From Daucus carota subsp. sativus (lineage: Eukaryota; Streptophyta; Magnoliopsida; Apiales; Apiaceae), in NCBI RefSeq assembly GCF_001625215.2, contig NC_030387.2, forward strand, positions 31,581,606 to 31,645,605: a DNA stretch of 64,000 nucleotides, given 5' to 3'. The notes under the pieces are model-generated. The model had not been told where the DNA came from. It was given only the letters and a program-made list of their open reading frames with translations, and did no database searches. Below are positions 1-12,307 of the stretch, in pieces. The position numbers were made by a program, and so were the translations under genes. Position 1 is the stretch's first letter; each line of letters starts with the position of its first letter.

Positions 1-49
1 TAAGCCAAACGAATTTCAAATTATTTTTACTTCCTATAGGGGAGCTTAC

Positions 50-1773
50 TTTTAAACCATCACGAACAATGGGAACAGACAGCAAAACTTCTCCACCGCC
101 ATTCGGAGCAGCTCCACGACTTTCAATTTTCAGGTCCAAGCCTTCTTGAACATCAAAACATTTCAAAATGGGTAAGGTAGTCAAACGGAAGGTATCAACA
201 GAAGGGTCCTTCAGGTCATTTGTAATCCCTGTAACCAAAATTTGGATAATTTCTTAGCTCATATTGCAAATTACTTGCCTAAGAACCATATATATATAAC
301 AATCCACAAAAAAGAGCATCAGATTCAAGACCAAGACAGGTAGTCTCATCATTTAGATATAGATGCTTTATAATGCCTCAAATTAATTAGTCATGATATT
401 GATATCATTAACAGATTATATATTTGAGTTAAGCAACTGCATTGACATTAATGTCTTTCAATATTGTTCTAGACTTCCAGTAACTGTTCACATATAAGAA
501 CAATTTCTAAAGTTCTGTCCATGATGATATGTTCTCATTAAAAGATGCAAAGATAAGAAAAAAGAGAAAAACATTTCTGCAGACTTCAATACTTCATGCT
601 TTTATTACATCCAGAAACAGGTAGAATATGTAGAGACCGTGATCTGCTAAGTATACAATATAAAACATTGACAATATGGGCAAGTACAAATATTGGGGGA
701 TCTTCTTAATATATTTAATAATGAACGAGGACATACTTAACCAGAGGTAATAGAAGAAAATAGTAATTAGAGGTTATAAAGATGAAAATTCTTGGAAAAG
801 GTTTACTTTCATAATTAAAATAGTACTAATTTAAGTGGTGAAGCAGGCAGTTACACATGGTATTTCTTACCCCTCATCAAAAAGCATTACAATTATCATA
901 AATTTGTGTAAGCCTGTAAAGATCAACAATGCATTTCCATAAAAACCCAGGAGCTTCAAAATGTCCGATCAGATAGCATAGCGTAGACCTAATACGAGCT
1001 AAGGCGTCGTGTCAAAAAATGAGGGCCTTTAAAATTTTATATTTTATAACGCAGTTCATATACTCAAAGTCATTACTGCAAATGTCAACTCCGCCACTTG
1101 TAACTTGTAAGTAAGATATACCCTAGTTACGATCCTGTCCTAGTAAAACAATCCTAACTCAAAAATCCTATATTCCTAACTCACCTGTTCCCACTATAAC
1201 GACTTCAAACCACAGTCATCCAATTTCAAAACCGCTAAACTATCCATTCTATAAACATAACATATCACAATTCAATACCTAATCATTTCAACTAATTAAA
1301 CATAATCAATGCTATCAATTGCTTAAAAGAGTAAAAAAAAGCACCTTTAAGTCTAATGGAGAGGGGCTTTTTCCCAAACAAGCCAAGAACAAGCAGAGGC
1401 TCCAAGAAATAGCCAATAGCCCGATTAAGACCGCAATCATGAACCAAATTCTTCCCTCCCATGACAACCCCTGGCTTGTACTTCAATTTCGTACCTGCAC
1501 AAAAACACACACATTAATCATCCATAAACCCTAGACCTTAATCACTAAACAAAAAACACCCTAAATACCAGTTTCATTAATTTCGACATGGCAGCCGTCT
1601 GTGATGGTTTCGAGCAAGCGGAGAAAGGAGATTTCGTGGGAACGGAGACCAGGCCACGTGTCATCGGCACGGATGTCTTCAATTAGGACAGGAATTGAAG
1701 TGAGAGTTGAGAGTAGTAAACGAAGCCTGAAGCTTTGGCTTCCTTTTAGCCTCTTATACTCTGTCTTGCCCAT
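50..1773 (-). CDS. RCL1: RCL1-like RNA 3'-terminal phosphate cyclase-like protein (5' three exons, partial)
   Basis: Exons on the minus strand are 1773-1569, 1494-1345 and 228-50. All junctions are GT-AG and the joined frame is open for 178 codons; the rest lies beyond the left edge, with the next donor at 49-48. The protein begins MGKTEYKRLKGSQSFRLR and contains EINETGTKLKYKPG, the strongly conserved GGKNLVHDCGLNRAIGYFLE block and ESRGAAPNGGGEV, all typical of the Rcl1 branch of the RNA 3'-phosphate cyclase fold. Rcl1 proteins lack cyclase activity and act in the nucleolus in 18S rRNA processing (A2-site cleavage with Bms1 in yeast); this role is known for the family and inferred here. The start is the ATG at 1773; a GTG six codons upstream is not needed. 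Intron 2 is about 1.1 kb. Confidence 0.9.
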
Positions 1774-1798
1774 CCTTCTACCGAGAGACACAGAGAGA

Positions 1799-1856
1799 CT
1801 TGAGAGAGAGAGAGAGAGGAGGGAGGGGAGAGAGAGCGCGCGCAGAGAGAAAAGGG
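1799..1856. repeat. GA-rich microsatellite in RCL1 5' leader
   Basis: A purine tract of (GA)n with GAGGG and a short GCGCGC interruption lies 25-80 bases upstream of the RCL1 start codon. On the coding strand it reads as a CT-rich leader, common in plant 5' UTRs. Confidence 0.8.
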
Positions 1857-1869
1857 GTTTTGGTAATTA

Positions 1870-2180
1870 GGGTTTAGAGTACACCTCCCAGTAGCATTTT
1901 GTATTTAAAATAATAATAAATTATATGTATTTTCTATATACTGCAACTCTACATGAGTAATTGGCCATTCATATATATATTTATCAATTTTTCGATTTAT
2001 TATATTTTCTGTCAAAACTAACTTTTTTTGAAACAAAGGTATTAATTTAATAATAAAAAAATTTTACGGCATCTACACCAATAATCGGGTCGAACAAACG
2101 GTAAATTGCAATCGCCCGTTCTCATAAAGAAAAAATTAAATGATATTTTTTAAAAAATGTATATACAAATCAATCAATCA
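1870..2180. other. AT-rich upstream spacer
   Basis: Low-complexity AT-rich DNA upstream of RCL1. I see no gene, RNA or clear element boundary in it. Confidence 0.6.
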
Positions 2181-2290
2181 TCAATATACTTATATAAAGG
2201 AGAAGCGAGGGGCGTGTAGGTGGCGCCTCTCACATTGCTCCGTTCTATTTTTCTAATTTTCTAAAATTTTTGGATGAAAAATATCAAAAA
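2181..2290 (+). mobile_element. Helitron 5'-end fragment
   Basis: The sequence opens with TCAATATACTTATATAAAGG followed by GAGAAGCGAGGGGCG and GTGGCGCCTCTC. The same opening (TCAATATATA...TATAAAGGAGGATGCGGGCGTCTC) starts the Helitron at 17774, and the internal junction near 19016 also shares GTGGCGTCTCT. No matching hairpin-CTRR 3' end was found downstream, so this is called as a fragment or a copy with a decayed end. Confidence 0.5.
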
Positions 2291-2355
2291 TTAGAACTAC
2301 TTTTTTTAGTTTCGGGTATATTAGAAGCAAGTTTCAGAGTCCAATTTTGTTTCAA

Positions 2356-2512
2356 ATTATTTATGGAATATAGTGGCTTGGCTTAAAAGTTTTAATCTGA
2401 TTTTGTTTCAAATTATTTAATTATGGGAAAGACAAATTATTTATGGAATATAGTAGCTTGACAGTTTTAATCTGATTTTGTTTTAGATTATTTAATTATG
2501 AGAATGAGTAGC
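2356..2512. repeat. Two-copy tandem repeat, period about 80 bp
   Basis: Units begin ATTATTTATGGAATATAGT at 2356 and 2436 and each continues through TTTTAATCTGATTTTGTTT to TTTAATTATG. They differ by a few substitutions and small deletions. The repeat lies inside or next to the Helitron fragment. Confidence 0.75.
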
Positions 2513-2683
2513 ACCCAAGTCTCTCTGCACTTATAAATACCCTTATAGATTGCAGGATTTTGGATCATCCAAACACTGACTCTTCTCTCTCTCAATACCA
2601 CAACCATATCTCTCCATGATGATAGTTCTCTTGCTCGATTTCTAATTCGGAAGTGCCGTTTTTCTGCAATGATGAGTGAAGGC

Positions 2684-3036
2684 TGTTTATACAGTATTAA
2701 AAAAATAAAGATTGTTGCAAGCAAAGGTAGTTATAAACCGCAATATTGGAGTCGATAAATCAAAACACGGGAAAAGAATATAGTCTTGATATGATATTGA
2801 TGGTTGATATCAATAACTTAAGTATTAGTGATGTATGTTTGTTGTTATTCTTTTATAATATTTGTTTTGTTCATCGGACATGTTTGTTATTGTTAATTTT
2901 TATATGATTTACTTTGTATACATGAAAAAATTATTCATGCATTATCTGTTTGCTCCGTTCAAGCAACTTTTAAGTAAATGTTGTTTATACAGTATTAAAA
3001 AATAAAGGTTGTTACAAGCAAGGGTTGTTATAAACC
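2684..3036. repeat. Dispersed direct repeat (about 55 bp, two copies)
   Basis: TGTTTATACAGTATTAAAA with a following TTGTT(G/A)CAAGCAA and TTATAAACCG occurs at 2684-2740 and again at 2982-3036. The roughly 240 bases between hold no recognisable gene. Confidence 0.65.
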
Positions 3037-3116
3037 GTTATCTTACAGATTTAAGTTGGATGTTTTTGTGCACAATCAATCCAAAAAAATTGGAGGAATG
3101 TGACAATGTAAGAACA

Positions 3117-3196
3117 TGAATCGGATTTTAGAAATCGGATCGATGGCCGACCTTGCATGGGATTAATCGGTTAAATCGGAGATTTTTAGAACACTG
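3117..3196 (-). mobile_element. hAT-type MITE end, related to the element at 56713
   Basis: Read on the minus strand from 3196 it starts CAGTGTTCTAAAAATC and continues with CCGATT and GATTAATCC motifs and GGTCGGCCATCG. This matches the left end of the complete hAT-like element at 56713-57322 (CAGTGTTCTAAAAGTCGG, GATTAATC repeats, GGTCGGCCACCG). Only one end is recognisable. Confidence 0.55.
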
Positions 3197-3320
3197 CAAA
3201 TATGTTATATCTAAATAATTGAATAGCTAAGAGAACAATTTTAAATTAATTTTAATTTTAATTTTTAATTTGATTAATTAAGAAGGCTCTTTATTCCACA
3301 ACAATGAAAGTATCTTTTCG

Positions 3321-3399
3321 CCCTTTTCTCTTGGGATTAATCTTTGATATCAAATTAATTCCCTTTCTCTTGGGATTAATCTTTGATATCAAATTAATT
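3321..3399. repeat. Near-perfect 40-bp tandem duplication
   Basis: CTCTTGGGATTAATCTTTGA and its continuation to AAATTAATT occur twice head to tail, at 3321-3360 and 3361-3399, differing by one T. Such exactness implies a recent local duplication. Confidence 0.9.
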
Positions 3400-4016
3400 C
3401 CCTTCATCGATTATTAAGGATAATTTCCGGTAGTAACACTGGTTTTATTGAAAATAAAATTTAAATTTAATTTGATAAAGGATGTAAGAACAACATTTGT
3501 GGTGTTTTAGCGGTCACTGGCTACTCATTAACCGGTGTTGTTTCTAATGTAATTCTTTTTTATCAGTGGATGCCTAGGAATCTGCTGGTTTAAAGATATT
3601 GACATTTTAAGTTAGCATAGAAAAGAAGTTTCTCTATGTAATAAGATTTTTAAGTTTAAATTTGAAACAATGATTAAAAACTAATCAGTCATAAAATCAC
3701 TTTCTTTTAAATTAAAACAATAGCTTCATCTCACAGAAAAAACAATAAGTTCAGATATCTATTTTGGCATAACCATGCTCCCAGAAGCAAATGGCTAGTG
3801 AACTGAAAAAGGTAAAAGTAAATAAAATATGGGTGAGTTTAAATTTCTAACAATTTGAACAAAATCTTGAAGTAAACACTTCAAATTAACCACCCATCAT
3901 CCGCTGGTCTTGAAAAGGGATGAGTTCACTTGAGTACCATCTAATTATTATTTTTTCCCTCAAACACTACGAAGACCTTAAACAAAGGACTCCACACATG
4001 CTCTGCACGCAGCCAC
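3400..4016. other. Spacer downstream of VDAC
   Basis: AT-rich DNA with no gene recognised. The portion near 4016 is the probable VDAC 3' UTR. Confidence 0.5.
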
Positions 4017-7000
4017 TTATGGTTTCAGAGCCAAGGCCAACCCGAGCTTTGCAGTTTTATCCACAGCCTTGGTGTCAACTTCACCAGATATTGTGAAAAG
4101 GGACTTGGGACGCCACTCATGCTGGATAAGAGCATGAACTTTACCAGAATTGTTGACCCGCGCCTTCACTGTGGTCAATGGATCCAGTGCATGCTGTGTC
4201 CCAACAGTGATAGTGTTCTCATTGGTTGAGAAATTGTGGGTCACCTCCGCACCAACTGCTGAATTTGTCAATGGGCTCAACAGGTGGTAGTACGACGCAC
4301 TTAACTGGTTACCCTTCTCATTCCTAAATCCACATAACAGGGTATATACACGGTAAGAATTATTTACACGCCACCACCACAGGTTTAAAAAACCACAGTT
4401 TTAAAAACAAATTTGTCTCTAGTTGGCAGTATTGATATCATATTGAAAACAAAAACTAAATAAGAAGATATATGGACAATACAAATCCAAAACACAAAAA
4501 TAAATCTCAATTATTTTGTACGACTAAAAATATAAAAACTGACCAAGACTGAAATTCTTAATAAAAAAACACTTACAGTGCCAGTGAAGCAATTAAATCT
4601 GCATTTGTGAAGCTTAAACCAGCATTATACTTGGTGAAATCACCAGTTTTGGTGTCGAAGGAGACATCAGTCCCAAGAGAAGCAACACTACTTCCCACAG
4701 CGCCGGAAAAGTTGATTATCGGGTTTGGAATCAACCCAACACTAGCACTGATACCAGCATGGTCATGCAAGTATTGGACTTCCAGCTGTAAATACGTGCA
4801 TTCAAACAAATCTCTCATGAGAAACAGAACAGGAATATATGTGCATAGTAGACTGATTTAGATTGCTTGTACAACCTAGCACTGCAGAAATCATATCATA
4901 AATACCTTTGTGGATCTTTGGTCTGGAATTTTGGAGCTTAAAATTGTCTTCAAGCCAGGAGCAGCTTCATCAACAGTTATGGTACCCAGTAACTGATAAC
5001 ATTCAGAAGGGTTATTTCACTTGATAAACCATTATAAAAATAGGAGTATTTTTCACAGAACACAATTGGGTAAAGGAATTAATAACACAGTACAGACCAA
5101 TTTTACAACCTGGAAAAGTCAAAGCTAATCTGAATCATCCTCTAAACCAAAGCTAATGGTTAACGCTATTATAAAGGTTAAATACACCAAAATGAAAAGA
5201 TTAAGAAAACCTATGAAAACAACCTATTAGAGGTGACCTAACTCACTAGGGTAAAGTTTGCAAGAACTATTCCATACAGATAATAAAGACCACAAACAGT
5301 ACTAGGACATTAATGTTAAGAAATATATTCACTACAAACATTGATATATTTCATAATCTTGGACAATATAGTACATGATTCAACAAATGCAGGCACAGAC
5401 ACAAATACTTGTAAAGAAAGGTTGGAAAGGGTTCCTTATTTACTGTCTATATATTCTCTTTCAGTGGACAGTAAAAGAGTCGCATTATTATAATAATGTT
5501 AAATAAATACATTTTCTTATATTAACAACTGACTTAACAAATTTCATGTGAAATTTATCCTACATGTACAACAGTGGGAAGATGTACTGGGGAATTGGCA
5601 ATACATCCTGGCCCCTGGGTGGCTCCATCCCTTGTACAATAATCTTTGTGATGTATAGTAGAAGTATCTAATAAAAAAAACCCAGCATTCTGTTGTAAAA
5701 CATGCATTGAGCATCCAATCAAAGTAACAAGTTGATCCTAACAGGAAATATTGAAGTAAAATATATTCTAGACAAAAAAGACAGGTAGTTGGCACAACAC
5801 TAGTAAAGATATAAATGACAAGAATTGTAAATTACAACATGATAATGTTAAAAATATAACATCAATTTATTTAAGATGAGATTAAAACGTAAAACACACA
5901 AAGCAGAGGAAGACTTTAGTGAATTTAGAATAATACATATATCTTCAGTTTAAGATAACGTAAAAGAGTTCAACGAAAATTACATTAGAACCAGTGTCCA
6001 CTTTGATATCAGCAGTAATATTCCCATGTTTCAGCTGTGTACTGACATCAGCAAGCAATAGCTCCCCTTTCTTGGTGGCCGATGATGCGATAACCTGGAA
6101 GGCAACAGGAATATTATGTAATTTACACAAACATTAATTGAACATATCCCAACCTGAGACCATGTATAAGCAAAAATATAATCCATCACTCGCTGATACA
6201 TGCCGAAATATAATACTACTTCACAGGACAGAAATAAAGAATGTAAGGAGAAATACTCCCAATTAATGCTGGTATTTTTTCATCACACTTACAAAGTAAA
6301 AAATGCATCAAGAAACATATAAAGAGAGACAAGCAAACACATTCTTACTGACTGGCAACCTTAAAATGTTTATCAGACATAAAGATTAGGGCTAAGTAAC
6401 AATATTGTCAATAATCTACTCATGACACTGATAATCATACAAAGATTGCATAGCAACACTAACTATCATAAAGATGAGTGACATGTCAAGTGACTCAAGT
6501 TGTAACAAAAATCACTAACAGCATAAGCATGATAACTTTGGAATTGATGAGTATGGTCATAATAACAAAATGATCTAAAATACACGGTGCACATGAAAGC
6601 TGCCCTCTAGGCCCCTGGCACCCCAGTACTCCACAAGTCCTATAGGAGTAATTCAAATTTTCTTGAATATATTATACTATATAGTAATTAACAGTATACA
6701 AAATTCAAAATGTGGGGGCAGAATACAAATCGGGAAACAATATGGTAAACCTGGCAGTTCAACAAATAAAAGACCACTCAACAATTAACATATTCACTGT
6801 ATTTTATTCATATACTAGTCATATATATCATTTGCCAGCTCTAACACCTTACTGATTCAATTTTCAATTTTCCCAACATCCTGTCCTTTATTTTCTCATC
6901 CTGGGTCCCTGTTCTTCCCTATTATTTCCAAATATTTTTACTCAACTAAATGAAACACAAGGAATTTGTCATAAGTTCACACACAGAGACACATTTTTAC

Positions 7001-7413
7001 TCGATATTCAAAAATTTAGCAACACGAATGACATTAGTTATCGATACACAAAAATCCTCAACACACAATCACATGACACTTCAACATCAATTACATAAAA
7101 AACACAGAGTAGCTCACAAAACCCTAATAACCACACACACAAACAGTAAAAAAACAGATCTAAAAACACCAAAAAAAAAAAGCAATAGATAAAAAGAGGG
7201 GTGCTTACAGCTCCAGTAGTAGAGTAAGTAGTGATTGAAAACTTCTGGTCACTTTGATAATCCTTGTACAAAAGATCTACAACATGCACAACAACAAAAA
7301 TCAAAATCAATACATACAAACAAGCACTATGTATAGATACAGACAGCAGAGAGAAGTGAAAAACCTCGGGTTTTTTTGCCGATGTCGGAGTAAAGACCAG
7401 GTCCCTTGCCCAT
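4017..7413 (-). CDS. VDAC: Voltage-dependent anion channel (mitochondrial outer membrane porin)
   Basis: Six exons on the minus strand: 7413-7365, 7276-7209, 6094-5984, 4992-4906, 4785-4577 and 4323-4017. Sizes sum to 831 nt, giving 276 residues, the usual plant VDAC length, with every junction GT-AG and in frame. The protein starts [20 protein letters not shown], the amphipathic N-terminal helix of plant VDACs. It includes the strand-region motifs [18 protein letters not shown] and [20 protein letters not shown], and ends in SVDK-like [25 protein letters not shown] forms a 19-strand beta-barrel that passes ADP/ATP and metabolites across the outer mitochondrial membrane; this is family knowledge. 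There is no cleavable signal, as expected. The first three introns are long (about 0.1, 1.1 and 0.9 kb) and contain no recognised element. Confidence 0.96.
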
Positions 7414-7783
7414 AGCTACGTTAATTTCTAGAAAAATACGATGAAAAACTAGGTGAGTTGTATTTGTGTTTCTGTGTTTATATGTGAAATGAAAAGCCCT
7501 AATTCTTGAGGAAGGGGTTATGTGGGGGAAGGTGTGCTTGGGCCTTGGGTTCATTACTGGCCGTTGGATCTGGACTTTGGATGGAGGCTTCTATATTCAC
7601 CGTTGATTGGAGAAAGGGGTTAGGACTGGAATTCTATCTACTTTTAAGGGTAGTTTTGGAAGATAATGGGAAGTCTCGGTTCTTTTGCGAAAATTTGCTG
7701 ACTTTAATTATTTTTTATATAATATAAATTTTCTTGACAGAAGAATTTATTTTAATTTTTGGGGGCGGATGTGTTTAGGATAA
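7414..7783. promoter_or_regulatory. VDAC upstream region
   Basis: This is the 370 bases between the VDAC start codon and a MITE at 7784. It must contain the 5' UTR and core promoter. I could not single out a convincing TATA box. Confidence 0.4.
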
Positions 7784-7975
7784 GGGTTTTTCTAGTGTGT
7801 GTTGTGGGCATATGCTACGCGCGAAATTTGACAGATTTGAGAGTTTTTAATCGGTATGGTTGGTGTATTTGCAAGGGGTCTACCATTATTAAGATATGAA
7901 AGTCAATCAAAAATCTTCCAAACTTATAAAATTCCGCGCTTAGCATATGGCCGTAGACACACATTAGAAAAACCG
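7784..7975. mobile_element. Mutator-like MITE with 9-bp target duplication
   Basis: Ends are inverted: GGGTTTTTCTAGTGTGTG on the left and CACACATTAGAAAAACCG on the right. The similarity continues inward through CATATGCTA...GCGCG. The element is flanked on both sides by TTAGGATAA (7775-7783 and 7976-7984), a 9-bp target duplication typical of Mutator-like elements. At 192 bp it has no coding capacity. Confidence 0.85.
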
Positions 7976-7984
7976 TTAGGATAA

Positions 7985-8648
7985 ATGCACCTACCTGACT
8001 ACCTTTATTAAGGAAAAAAGGTACACCTAGTATTTTTAAAATTAGAAAAGAGCATTATGCATTTTATTACTTTCTTAAAAAAAAAAATTAGTATTCGTTA
8101 CTTTCCCCGAATTTAACTCACTTAAATTGAGCAGAGTATGTAGTTAACTTCTCGAAGATATGCCAATGATTATTTTTTATGCTTAATGAACATGAAATTG
8201 AACTTTTTTTTGGGTTACTCAAAGGACGGTGCCACGAGGGTCTGTTTAAATTTTTTTTATTATGATTACTGAAAATATGTTGCTAGTTGCTGAACTTGTA
8301 GCCAATTACAAAGTGGTGTTTGTATTATTTAATCTCTGGTCTAAGACAAACATACTAGCTATCACCAATTATTATTAAGCAAGGCCTAATTGAACATAAT
8401 TGGTTTCACGCCATACAAAAGCCACAGTATAATTAGGTAGTGAAGAATGGAGCCTGAGGCTGTCCTTCATCTTCTCTTAACCATATGCACAATTAGGATC
8501 ATTGGTCTAGAGCTAAATTTGAACATATGTTCTGTATTTAAAAAGCTCAACATGCATTTCAGTATTCATAAGAGGACGATTCATTCCCCTTTATTATTTT
8601 GTTTCTTTACAGCACAAAGCCTTCTCACTTCCTTCCCAGAACCCAATC
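7985..8648. other. Spacer and pectate lyase upstream region
   Basis: AT-rich DNA leading into the pectate lyase gene. A 127-codon open frame at 8447 overlaps the true start in another frame and shows no family similarity. Confidence 0.5.
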
Positions 8649-8669
8649 GAACCCACGTCGCGTGGGTTC
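8649..8669. promoter_or_regulatory. Perfect palindrome with ACGT core in pectate lyase leader
   Basis: GAACCCACG and CGTGGGTTC form 9-bp inverted arms around TCG, 76 bases upstream of the start codon. It contains a G-box-like CCACGTC. It could bind a dimeric factor as DNA, or fold as a hairpin if transcribed in the 5' UTR. Confidence 0.5.
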
Positions 8670-8744
8670 GGTCTGATCACCTGTTGGCCAAAGCGCATAA
8701 AATCGAAGGAGTGATCAGTCAAATAATAATAAGAAGAAGAAGAA

Positions 8745-10963
8745 ATGGAGGGAACCAAGTTGACTTCTTGTTTGATCTTGTTAGCTTGTTTTGCAGCTTT
8801 TATTCCCACCCTCAATGCTCAAGAAATTGAGCTGGAGGATGCTTCTTATTGGAGGGAACGTGCTCTTATAGCTTATAATAGAACTCTCGGTGCTTATAAG
8901 CCGTATCCACATCTTGTCACTAGTCACACCAATGAACAAGTTCGCAGGTCTCGCATTTTCCTTAAATTATATAAGCACTTATGAAGCATACTCTGCATTT
9001 TGTACTTAAAAGGAAAAATAATCGGACTTGTTATTTGTTTTGACTTATAATCAGGATGCTGGAAAACACAACCAACGACACAAGGAGGGTCCTCAGGGGA
9101 AATAAATATAAGGGTCCATGCATGGCCACGAACCCAATCGACAATTGCTGGAGATGCAATCCAGAGTGGGCTGATAACCGCTTCAGGCTTGCAGACTGTG
9201 GAATCGGATTTGGGAAACCCGCGATTGGCGGAAAGGGTGGACCAATTTATGTGGTGACTGACCCTTCTGATGAGGACATGGTGAATCCTAAGCCTGGGAC
9301 TATACGGCATGCTGTGATTCAGAAAGGTCCTCTGTGGATTATTTTTGGGCGTGATATGACCATTAGGTTGAACCAGGAGCTAATTATGGAAAGTGATAAG
9401 ACTATTGATGGGCGTGGAGCTAAAGTCCATATTGCTTATGGTGCTGGAATCACTATCCAGTTCGTAAACAATGTTATTATCCATGACATTCGCGTCCATG
9501 ATATTGTCAAAGGTAGCGGTGGCATGATTAGAAATTCTGTAGATCATTTTGGATTTAGGACAGAGAGCGATGGCGATGGCATATCAATCTTCGGTTCTAC
9601 AAATGTCTGGATTGATCATGTATCCATGTCCAAGTGCTCTGATGGTCTCATTGATGCTATCGAAGGTTCCACTGCCATTACTATCTCTAACAGTCATTTC
9701 ACCGACCATAACGATGTAAGCCCTGCATATTTTTTATCACATAACATTTTAATAGGTAGTAATTAGCTTAGTAAATAATGTGTGTTTATGCATCCATTCA
9801 TGCAGGTGATGCTCCTTGGTGCAAGTAATCATCAAGTGAAGGACAAGCATATGCAAGTTACAATCGCGTTCAACCACTTTGGGAAGAGGTTGATTCAGAG
9901 AATGCCCAGAGTCCGATATGGATTTGTTCATGTGGTAAATAATGACTATACTCACTGGAATATGTACGCTATCGGTGGCAGCCAAGCCCCTACAATCATT
10001 TGTCAGGGTAACCGATTTATCGCTCCCAGGAGCGATCGTATAAAGGAGGTAATGTTTACACAATGAGTATCATTATTATTCTGAGTACGGTATCTCATTA
10101 AATTGATGAAAAAATATTCGGATTTCAAGTTAGGTCCATATTAAAATCTAATAATCAAACTAAATATCGGTCTCAACTTTCGTGATATTTTAGTTTTTCG
10201 TGACATGTAAAAGGGGACATGTCCATTTTGCTTTTCGAGAAGTCAAATTGACCAATTTTTGACTAAACATTACAAATTATCTACTCATCATTTCTAAAAT
10301 CTGAAAGTTGCATATTAAAATAGATTAAATATACTTTCTAGTAATATAATTTTATTTATTTCTCAATTATCTGATACATGTAAAGTTCAGTCAAAATATA
10401 GTCAATTTGATTGGTCAAAAGTCAAAATGAACATGTAAAATGAGACAGATGAAGTATTTTGTAAACATACAATATTTTTTAATACTGATTGGACAATTTT
10501 TCTTGTTAAATAACTTTCACACCATGTATTCTTATGTACAGTATCTTTAATTCGTCATTGTGATATTTAGAATCAATTTTATCTAAAAAACAGAATCTCT
10601 CTTATGCTATAATCTCTTTAAAGTGATAAATTTATCCAGTCCCAAATATATATCATTTTTGGAGGGGTTCTACCGTATAATAACGATATCGCCTTTCTCA
10701 CATTACTGATGTTATTACAAAAAATGTTGGATTAGATAACCAAGAGAGAGTATGCTGAAGAATCAGAGTGGAAGTCGTGGAACTGGCGATCCGAGGGTGA
10801 TTTGATGATGAATGGAGCATACTTCGTCGAATCTGGAGATCCCGCGACAGTTGAGAATTTCGAAAGAGATTTTAACCTTGTTAAAGCAGCCAAAGGAATA
10901 GAGGCGCCTCTGATCACCAAATTTGCAGGTGCTCTGAATTGTCTGCCAGGATCTCCATGTTGA
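8745..10963 (+). CDS. Secreted pectate lyase (polysaccharide lyase family 1)
   Basis: Four exons: 8745-8947, 9055-9715, 9806-10048 and 10736-10963, all GT-AG, summing to 1335 nt and 444 residues. Residues 1-25 ([20 protein letters not shown]...) form a signal peptide. The mature part has the plant PL1 hallmarks: [21 protein letters not shown], a Ca-binding region with [17 protein letters not shown] (vWIDH motif), and [15 protein letters not shown] carrying the catalytic arginine. The C-terminus ends [11 protein letters not shown]. Pectate lyases cleave de-esterified homogalacturonan by beta-elimination in the apoplast, loosening cell walls in growth, pollen and ripening; this is family knowledge. 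The last intron (687 bp) is AT-rich. Exon 4 begins ATA ACC AAG where many homologues have valine. Confidence 0.95.
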
Positions 10964-11369
10964 TAATATTTTTCGTAAGATAGGTCAACAATCCAAGAAG
11001 AATTTAACGTCAACACTTTGGTATTTTCTCTGCTGTAAAGAGAAATATGTCTTCGTATTGTAATTTCATATTTTTGGTTTTGCTCTTTTGTCGGTTTATA
11101 TAGAACATCAATTAGCAATGTTTATGTGTACAATGACAAAGAAATGATCAACTGATTTTCAATTGTACAATCTTTTATTATACACACCCTCAGCACCCTG
11201 CTTTTAAACAAAAAAAATGTGCATCACCATCATTATAATATTTATTTATTTAAAAATGAATCATGGGTACTAGAATAACAAAATTTAGTAATCATTTAAT
11301 ATAAAATCTCATCTAAAATATAGAAATTAAATATGATATGATATTTGTAATCATGAGTTCACATGTAAA
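10964..11369. other. Pectate lyase 3' flank
   Basis: Probable 3' UTR followed by AT-rich DNA with no gene recognised. Confidence 0.5.
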
Positions 11370-11370
11370 T

Positions 11371-11665
11371 ATAACTACAAGAAACAAGCCTTTTTATGAT
11401 GGAATTTTAAATTTCAATCCGTCGTAAATCGTCGTTTTTGATCTATTGGTGAGTTTAAAAATCCTCATAATTTTTGACATTTGTCGTAAAGTCAATAAAG
11501 TATCGCAAGTTAAAAAGGTGTACCTATAATATTCACACTATACTAAAACATAAATGATAATATTTTCATCGTAAGATAGCTATTTTATGACAACAATATC
11601 CATCATAAGATAGATGTTTTACCACAGAAATATCCGTCATATGTAAATTGCAGACCCACTTACAT
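11371..11665 (+). mobile_element. CACTA-type transposon end, degenerate
   Basis: AACTACAAGAAACAAGCC followed by TTTTTATGATGG and repeated GTCGTAAA motifs resembles the CACTACAAGAAA terminus and subterminal CGTCGTAAA repeats of plant CACTA elements. The first C of the terminus is changed, and I found no opposite end or target duplication. Confidence 0.5.
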
Positions 11666-11702
11666 ATTTTTTTGTTTCGACAATTTTTTAATTTTATAAT
11701 GT

Positions 11703-11895
11703 ATAGTGCTATTTTTTATTAGTCGACTAATAAAGATCTCCTTGAATCATCACTTATCACATTCTTGACATTTAAAGTTCAAGTTCACACCGTCCAGTCA
11801 TGTCAACCTGGAGAGCATTGTTGTAAGTAGAGGAGGGACCATTATAAGATTTTTCTCTAGTTCTAATATGAGAGTAGTTCCTGACTTCTTGTTGC
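11703..11895. repeat. Upstream copy of the receptor-kinase 5' flank
   Basis: This 190-bp block (ATAGTGCT...GATCTCCTTGAATCATCAC...GTCATGTCAACC...GACTTCTTGTTGC) is repeated with roughly 15% differences at 12967-13154, directly upstream of the receptor kinase. No coding sequence follows this copy. Confidence 0.75.
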
Positions 11896-12077
11896 AAGTC
11901 TATGAAATTTTATTTTTTGTACCTTAACAAGTATATCTAGTATAACTAGAGAGGCCAGGGGTGTGTGTAGAATTAAAACCTGGAAATTCTCACTGTGTAG
12001 TTGTGTATGAAACAGCTGATGGATTATCCATCCCTGAGGATGGATTATCAATGCAATGAGGAACAGACTGCACTCTA

Positions 12078-12307
12078 TGGTTGCGTTTTGAATGAAAATC
12101 TTAAAAAAAGTTATATGGAGAAAGAAGAGAATATGAGAAAATATTGACTAAATATGAGTGAATCCAAATTTTCTATGATAAAGATTGTAGAAAAACATGA
12201 TGTTGAAGTGGAATGAGCACTACAGATTTTTTTCTAATCACCCCCAGTTTAGAGTACAAATTTCATTTCATTCTCTACCTATTTCATTCCATCCAAGTGA
12301 ACACAGA
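12078..12307. mobile_element. Probable hAT-like MITE
   Basis: Ends resemble inverted repeats: GGTTGCGTTTTGAATGAAAAT on the left, and on the right ATTTCATTCC...ATCCAAGTGAACACAG. The interior TTGACTAAATATGAGTGA(A)TC...TAT(G/C)ATAAAGATT is shared with sequence near 58580-58635, pointing to a repeat family. No clear target duplication. Confidence 0.45.

Noticed and set aside
8447..8830. 127-codon open frame overlapping the pectate lyase start
   Set aside because: It overlaps the signal-peptide exon in another frame and shows no domain or family features.
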